Below are positions 36,801 through 42,800 of a stretch of 64,000 nt of DNA, piece by piece. A program made the position numbers and the translations under genes. Source of the DNA: Chrysaora quinquecirrha (lineage: Eukaryota; Cnidaria; Scyphozoa; Semaeostomeae; Pelagiidae). The stretch's first letter is position 1; every line of letters starts with the position of its first letter. Below the pieces are notes generated by a model that had not been told where the DNA came from, did no database searches, and was given only the letters and a program-made list of their open reading frames with translations. The stretch covers positions 3,005,459-3,069,458 of the forward strand of contig JACTAT010000004.1 of the NCBI GenBank assembly GCA_014526335.1. Direction: 5' to 3'.

Positions 36801-39800
36801 TAACGGCTTGGATCAGTATGTACACAACATGAAGTATATTAATTTACCACATACCAAGGCCAAACATTCTTCGTCCCTTTCTTTTAATTGTGCAGCGATC
36901 TTGTCGACATTTTCGCACTTAGATTTCCACCATTTAACCTTACATCAAGGAAACAATACGAAATTAAAATCAAGAATGAAAAGCCTGTTTAAGGGTGCGT
37001 TCTATTTGGGCGAAGCAAAAGTTCGATTCGACATTGTAACGTTCTTTTCATTGCAGTAGCGGCGCTACTTCGTTTTTTCTGACCAAAGGAAACAAATCAC
37101 TTTTGTGGCAATTCTTTTCTATTGCTTAGATAAAAAACTAATTACACACCTCCATTTCCAGTTGACAATTCTCTTGTTTTTGCTCATCCAATGACTGCTT
37201 CAATATAGCGTTGTCTTTTTCGGAAGATTCAAGATCTTTCCGTAATTTGTCCTCTTCTTTGCTCTTTAAATGAAGATTCTAAAATTGCAAAATTCAGCAG
37301 TTTAGATCTTCCGTTTACAGTATCTGCTTAGAATGTCAACTGTCAGTTTGAGTTAGACTCTCTGTTTTTCCTCAGACTTTATAACGAACGTACATTTCAA
37401 CTTTCATATAGCTGACACCAGTGGGGCCAATCTTATGATCCTCTTTGTAGGATGTCCGCTGTTCGAGGTTGCTACGAATTTCGATACAAAAATTTTTGTC
37501 CGTTGTTTGGGGAAGTACATTGGAGGCGACTGTCAAAAGAAGTTCAAAATACAGGGTTGTACTGTACTTCAATCCATCAATATAGTACCGAAAGTTCACC
37601 TTCAAAACAAACCAGGAAGGCCCAAATGATAATAACTTATGTTTATTTTAATGTTGACGTTGATACTAACCTTTATTTCAAGTTCATATTCCATTAGTTC
37701 GTGTTTTTGATCATCAAGCATCTTTTTCAATTTATCTTTTTCTTTTTCTTTAGACTCGAGCTCTCTCTTTAATTTATCCTCCTCTTTACTTTTTAATCGC
37801 AAAATCTACAATTATGAAAATAAAAAGCACATTTAATTGGTGCAGCCAAAAGCTTTCGTCACTTGACGATTTCGTTATACATTTTTAGCTCGTCAACGTC
37901 GTTGGATCTCTGATCATGAAGTCCAGACTCGAACCCATCTATAGAGGTTTCCGCAAAAGATGGCGGCCGTTTCTGTCAACCCCTTGTTTTTCTTAAGATT
38001 TCTCGAAGGGAATTCTGGGAATAATTTCCTTAGTTATGAATTCAACGTATGCAGCTATGTAAAATACGTAACTAAGGAAATTATTCCCAGAATTCCTTTC
38101 GAAAATCCTTAATGAAAACAATAGGCAAAAAACGGCGGCCATCTTTTGCGGAAGCGTCTATTGTGGTATGCCATTCGTGGAAAAATCTGCTTCAACTGAC
38201 GCTTTTTGCGCTAAATATTTTAGAAATATAAGCACAGAAAAAAAATGTAGAGGCTGCCATGTAGAGGCTAAAAGCATTTTTTAACTTGTAACTAGAAGGC
38301 TCTCCGTGTTACGCGGGTAACACAACTGTAACGCTGAGGTACAAATGGTAAAATAATAGTTTACTAAACTTACAGGTGATTCTCTTGATCTATATGAAAG
38401 TTGCTTTTCTAAAGCGAGTTTTTCTTTTTCCATTTGCTGTATGGTCGACTCGAGTTGTTTTACACGAGACGAGTCATCTACCTAAAATAACATTGAAAAA
38501 GAAAGGCCTGAAATCGGACACTAAGAGTGCAGGATTTTCTTTCAGGACTGAAGCACGACGTTAATGCACAGGCCAGTTAAACAGGAATGGGAAAATAAAG
38601 GAAAAGACTTGGAACAGGGTTCAAACTTTAGTTAAATATTATACAAGATTGCAGATGCTTTGTGCTAAGCTTAAACCCGTAACGCCGACGCAATACCCTG
38701 GCAGTGAGAGTGGTCACTGCCAGACGGTTATTACATCCTCAGTGGTTCTTTAGCGTCCAAATTAGTGTTTCAAGGGCCTGCCTTGTACATGACCATCCAA
38801 GTCACAGACAGCAAGGTTTTTACACCAGGGAATTTGTGCTCCAAGAACTTAGATTTGAACCGAAGACCTTAAGCACAAATGATGCAAATGCTACCCACTA
38901 CACTATGCTGTCCTCTGAGATGTGAAAAGTTCAATCCGATATCAAATTTGAACTTCAAGCCCTGGCCAAAAGATCAAACATTATTTGGTTTAACATTTGA
39001 GGTTTTATCACTTTACCACCAATGTTTTACGGTGAAGGTGAAATGGTGTTTTAGCGCCAGTCGCTAGGATCTCAGTAGTAGGTTAACTAATCGAGACCTT
39101 GACCCTGGCTGTGACGCTACCGTGGCTGGGCTCGAACCCTGACCACACTGAGCTTCTGACACCACGAATCAGCTGGATTTCACCACGACGCCACAGCACC
39201 TTTTACCGTTTGGCCACGTCGCAAAACATTGCTTGTCAAGCAGAACTCTTTGAGCAATGATTTTGAAAGCTTCAAAAATATCCTATGTTTGGATTAAGCA
39301 AAAAATGTTTGACGAGCAATGTTTTTGATGTGGCCAAACGGTCAAACATTGCCTGATAAGAAACTCTCAAATGTTTGACCAACAATGTTTGATCGTTTGG
39401 CAGGTCATTATTCCTTACCTTGTCATTTTGCTTTTCTAAGTTGATAATTTTCTCTTTCAGTTGAGCAATTTCTTTATCTTTTGCGATGGTGGATTTTGCA
39501 TTTTCAGCTAGATCCCTTGCTCTTTGGAGTGTAAAAGATTTTTTGAAATTGTCAAATGCTGCTGGCGAATCCGAAGAATTTGTTCTGGCTACTGGTCCTT
39601 TTGATTTCTGAAACAAAAAAGAAACAACCTAATGAGAATGGGAAAGAGTGTTGGATATATTATATGGGTCCCAGAAGAGAAAAAAGCTGTGGCTAAACTA
39701 CAGGACATGTTGCGTGCGACATTGTATTCAGCGTATCTAAACATGTGAGTAAAGGCCTGGCTAAACTAGAAGACATACCCCACGCGACATTGTTACAAGG

Positions 39801-42800
39801 GACATGTCTCCTCGATGTCTCCCAGTTTAGCCATCTTGGAAACTTTGTAGCGCAGGGCAAAATTTGTAGCAAGAGAAATGCAAATGTTTCTTGGAGACAA
39901 CAGAAACATCTCTAGTCTCCGTGACTCAGTGACATGTTGCTGACTTTGTCCCTCGCATGTTTAGCCACCCTGGGAAACACGCCAAATACAATGTAGCACT
40001 CAGCATGTCTCCTAGTTTAGCCTTAGCATAACAAGCGAGCAACATGTCATCCCAGTCAAGGAGACACGATATGTTTCTGTTGTCTCCGAGAAACATTTAC
40101 TTGTCTCTCGCTACAAAGTTTCTGAGCTAGCTAATGAACGAGAAGGCATTGAGGGGACATTACACACATGGCAGTGTCGTGCGAAACATGTCTCCTAGTT
40201 TAGCCAGGCCTTAAGGCTGTGGCCAAACGACCAAACATTGCTAGTCAAACATTTGAAATTTGCTTGTCAAGCAAATTGTTTTACCGTTTGGCCACATCTC
40301 AACACAATGCGCATCAAACAATTTCTTCTTGCGTCGAACAAAAAATGTCTCTGTACTGTTTGAAAAACAACTTGCAACAAAATCTGCTTATTTATGCTTG
40401 TCAAGCATTGTTTTGTGGCAGAGCAAAACAATAAAACGTTGTTTCACAAGTGAACTCCAAATGTTTGACAAACAATGTTTGATCGTTTGGCCAGGGCCTA
40501 ACTCTGGTATGAAATTGAAAATCTCACTGCATGTTTACTTACAATTTCCTTCAGCTCATCTTGCAGTCGTTTTGCCTTCTCTTCTAGTTTTTTAGCAAGT
40601 GTTACCAATTCTCCGTTCCTTTTCTTCAGTTCCTTTATTCTCTGCTCAGCTCTTGAGGATGGTTCCACATCTTTCGATTCAGACCGTTTCTAGAAAACGA
40701 AGAGCACGCTAAATATAGAGACGGCAGAATCTTCTAACCTCTGAGATTTGTCAAAATTGCAGCAGTGATGTTGCTGCGGAGGGGCAAAGCTAAAAGTTTT
40801 CTGAAATTTCCAAAATATTCTTTAAACAAAAAACTTGACTCCAGTTTTGATTAAACCAGCAACAAGAAACAAGAAGGAAAGACTGAATTAGATCCAAAAG
40901 GAACTCAGGAAATTGTTTTTGCTTGGCCAAGCCATAAAAGCCAATTGCTACGAAAGCGATTTGCTTATTTCAACGGGGAAAATGAAGTCCATTCAACTGT
41001 GCAATTAAAAAGACAGTAAATGCCAAATCAAACATTGGCTTTACTCGAAAAGAATAAATAAAAAATAAATAAGTGAATACTTTTTGAGTAGCACAAAACT
41101 TCCAAATTGTGATAAACAGCCGTAACATTTTCTGGCATACATAAAAGATTTCTTTGTCTGACATTCCTCAGAGTAACAACCTCAGAAACAGACTCCATGA
41201 ACTAAATGAAAACACAAAACACAATGCCAATTCAGCTTCTCTTTCCGATTAGTGCATTTTGAGGCACATCTGGGTATGAATTCCGCCATACCCCAATAGT
41301 GCATTGTTTTGGTCTGTTTCTGACATTCATACTCTGAGGAGTGTCAGACAAAAAAAGCTTATAAGTATGCCCAAAAATGTTTCTGCTGCTTATTGCAATT
41401 TCAAAAACTAAATAATTTAACAAAATAATTTCTGTAGGAAACTCTCCAACTAAAAACCAAGCTATAAATATACTCACTAATGAATTATCCCTTTCAAGAA
41501 TCCCAACTTTCTTAGTCATTTCATCCAACGATTTTCTTAGTTCAACATTTTTCATCAGAAGTTCTCTTTCTTTTTCTGATCTCTGCTCAAACAAAATAGA
41601 CACAAATGACAATTTGCAAAAAGCCAGTTTAATTAACAGTTGTATGTGAGGTGTTTGAATTAAGAAAATGTGGCTACACTTCTTCTTAAATAACAAACCA
41701 GAACTTTGTCAATAACGACTAACTTCGAAGCAAGAAGAGAGCAAAATTGACTTTAGAGCCTGTTTACATGGAGGCGGGCCAGCCCGGTTAGCCGAGCTAG
41801 CTCAGTTAGGCAAGATCCTTTTTCAGAGCGTTTACATGGATAAATTTTCCAGCCCGGTTAGCTGACCTAGCCTTGCTTATTAACACTTTTCCATTCTTTC
41901 CTGTCAGGATTTCACCTCGCCTGACCAGGCTGACCTGCTTTCCATATAAACGCAAAGTGAACAAACAAAAGATTCTTTTGTTCCCCGCAGATATGTGAGA
42001 TCCACGTCCTTTGATCATGGATCCCGCCTCACTGGGCTGGGTGATTGTTCATGTAAATGCAAGATTCACAAACAAAAGAATTTATTGTTCTTTCAGATCT
42101 CGCTTAGCCAAGCCAGCTCGCCTAACTGGGCTGGCCCGCCTCCATGTAAACAGGCCCTTAGTTTCCACATTATCATGGATTGGGGGGACTTTCTTTGCTA
42201 AGAGATGCCTACAATCATATGGGAACTAGTTTTCAAACAGTTTGCTGCCAGTGGTCTGGGCAGGGAAAGATCTGGAATCGGTTGAAATTGACTCAACATT
42301 TTTAACAATGCCATAATGTGAGGGTAACATGAATTTTGACACAGGAACATGGTTTTTGATTGCCCCCATTGACAGGGCCCATGGCAACAACAGGGACCTG
42401 ATTTAAAAAAAAGTTCCTATTTCATTGCTGTGCAACATAAACAAGAAATTCTTGAGGATTTTTCTATGTGTTCCCTTCCTTTCTGTCACTAACTATTATA
42501 TGGGAACATGAACACCGCCATTGGGGACACAATGAGGTGCATCCCAGTTGTTAATGAAGATATGTAAACAAGGATTAATAGTCATTTCTGTTCCAGTGTA
42601 CAAATGCCCTATTCTGCTGTGTAGCCACATAACAAATTGTCTTTGTATTATAAGCTTTCTGGCCCATTAAACGAAAACTTCTATATAGAGACTCTAACAG
42701 TTTAACAAACTCCAGACATAGCAATTTTTTGCTTGCTTAGAGTTTGTTACACAAGGACTCAACATGCCCTTCAACTTACATCAAATTGATCAGCAACTCT

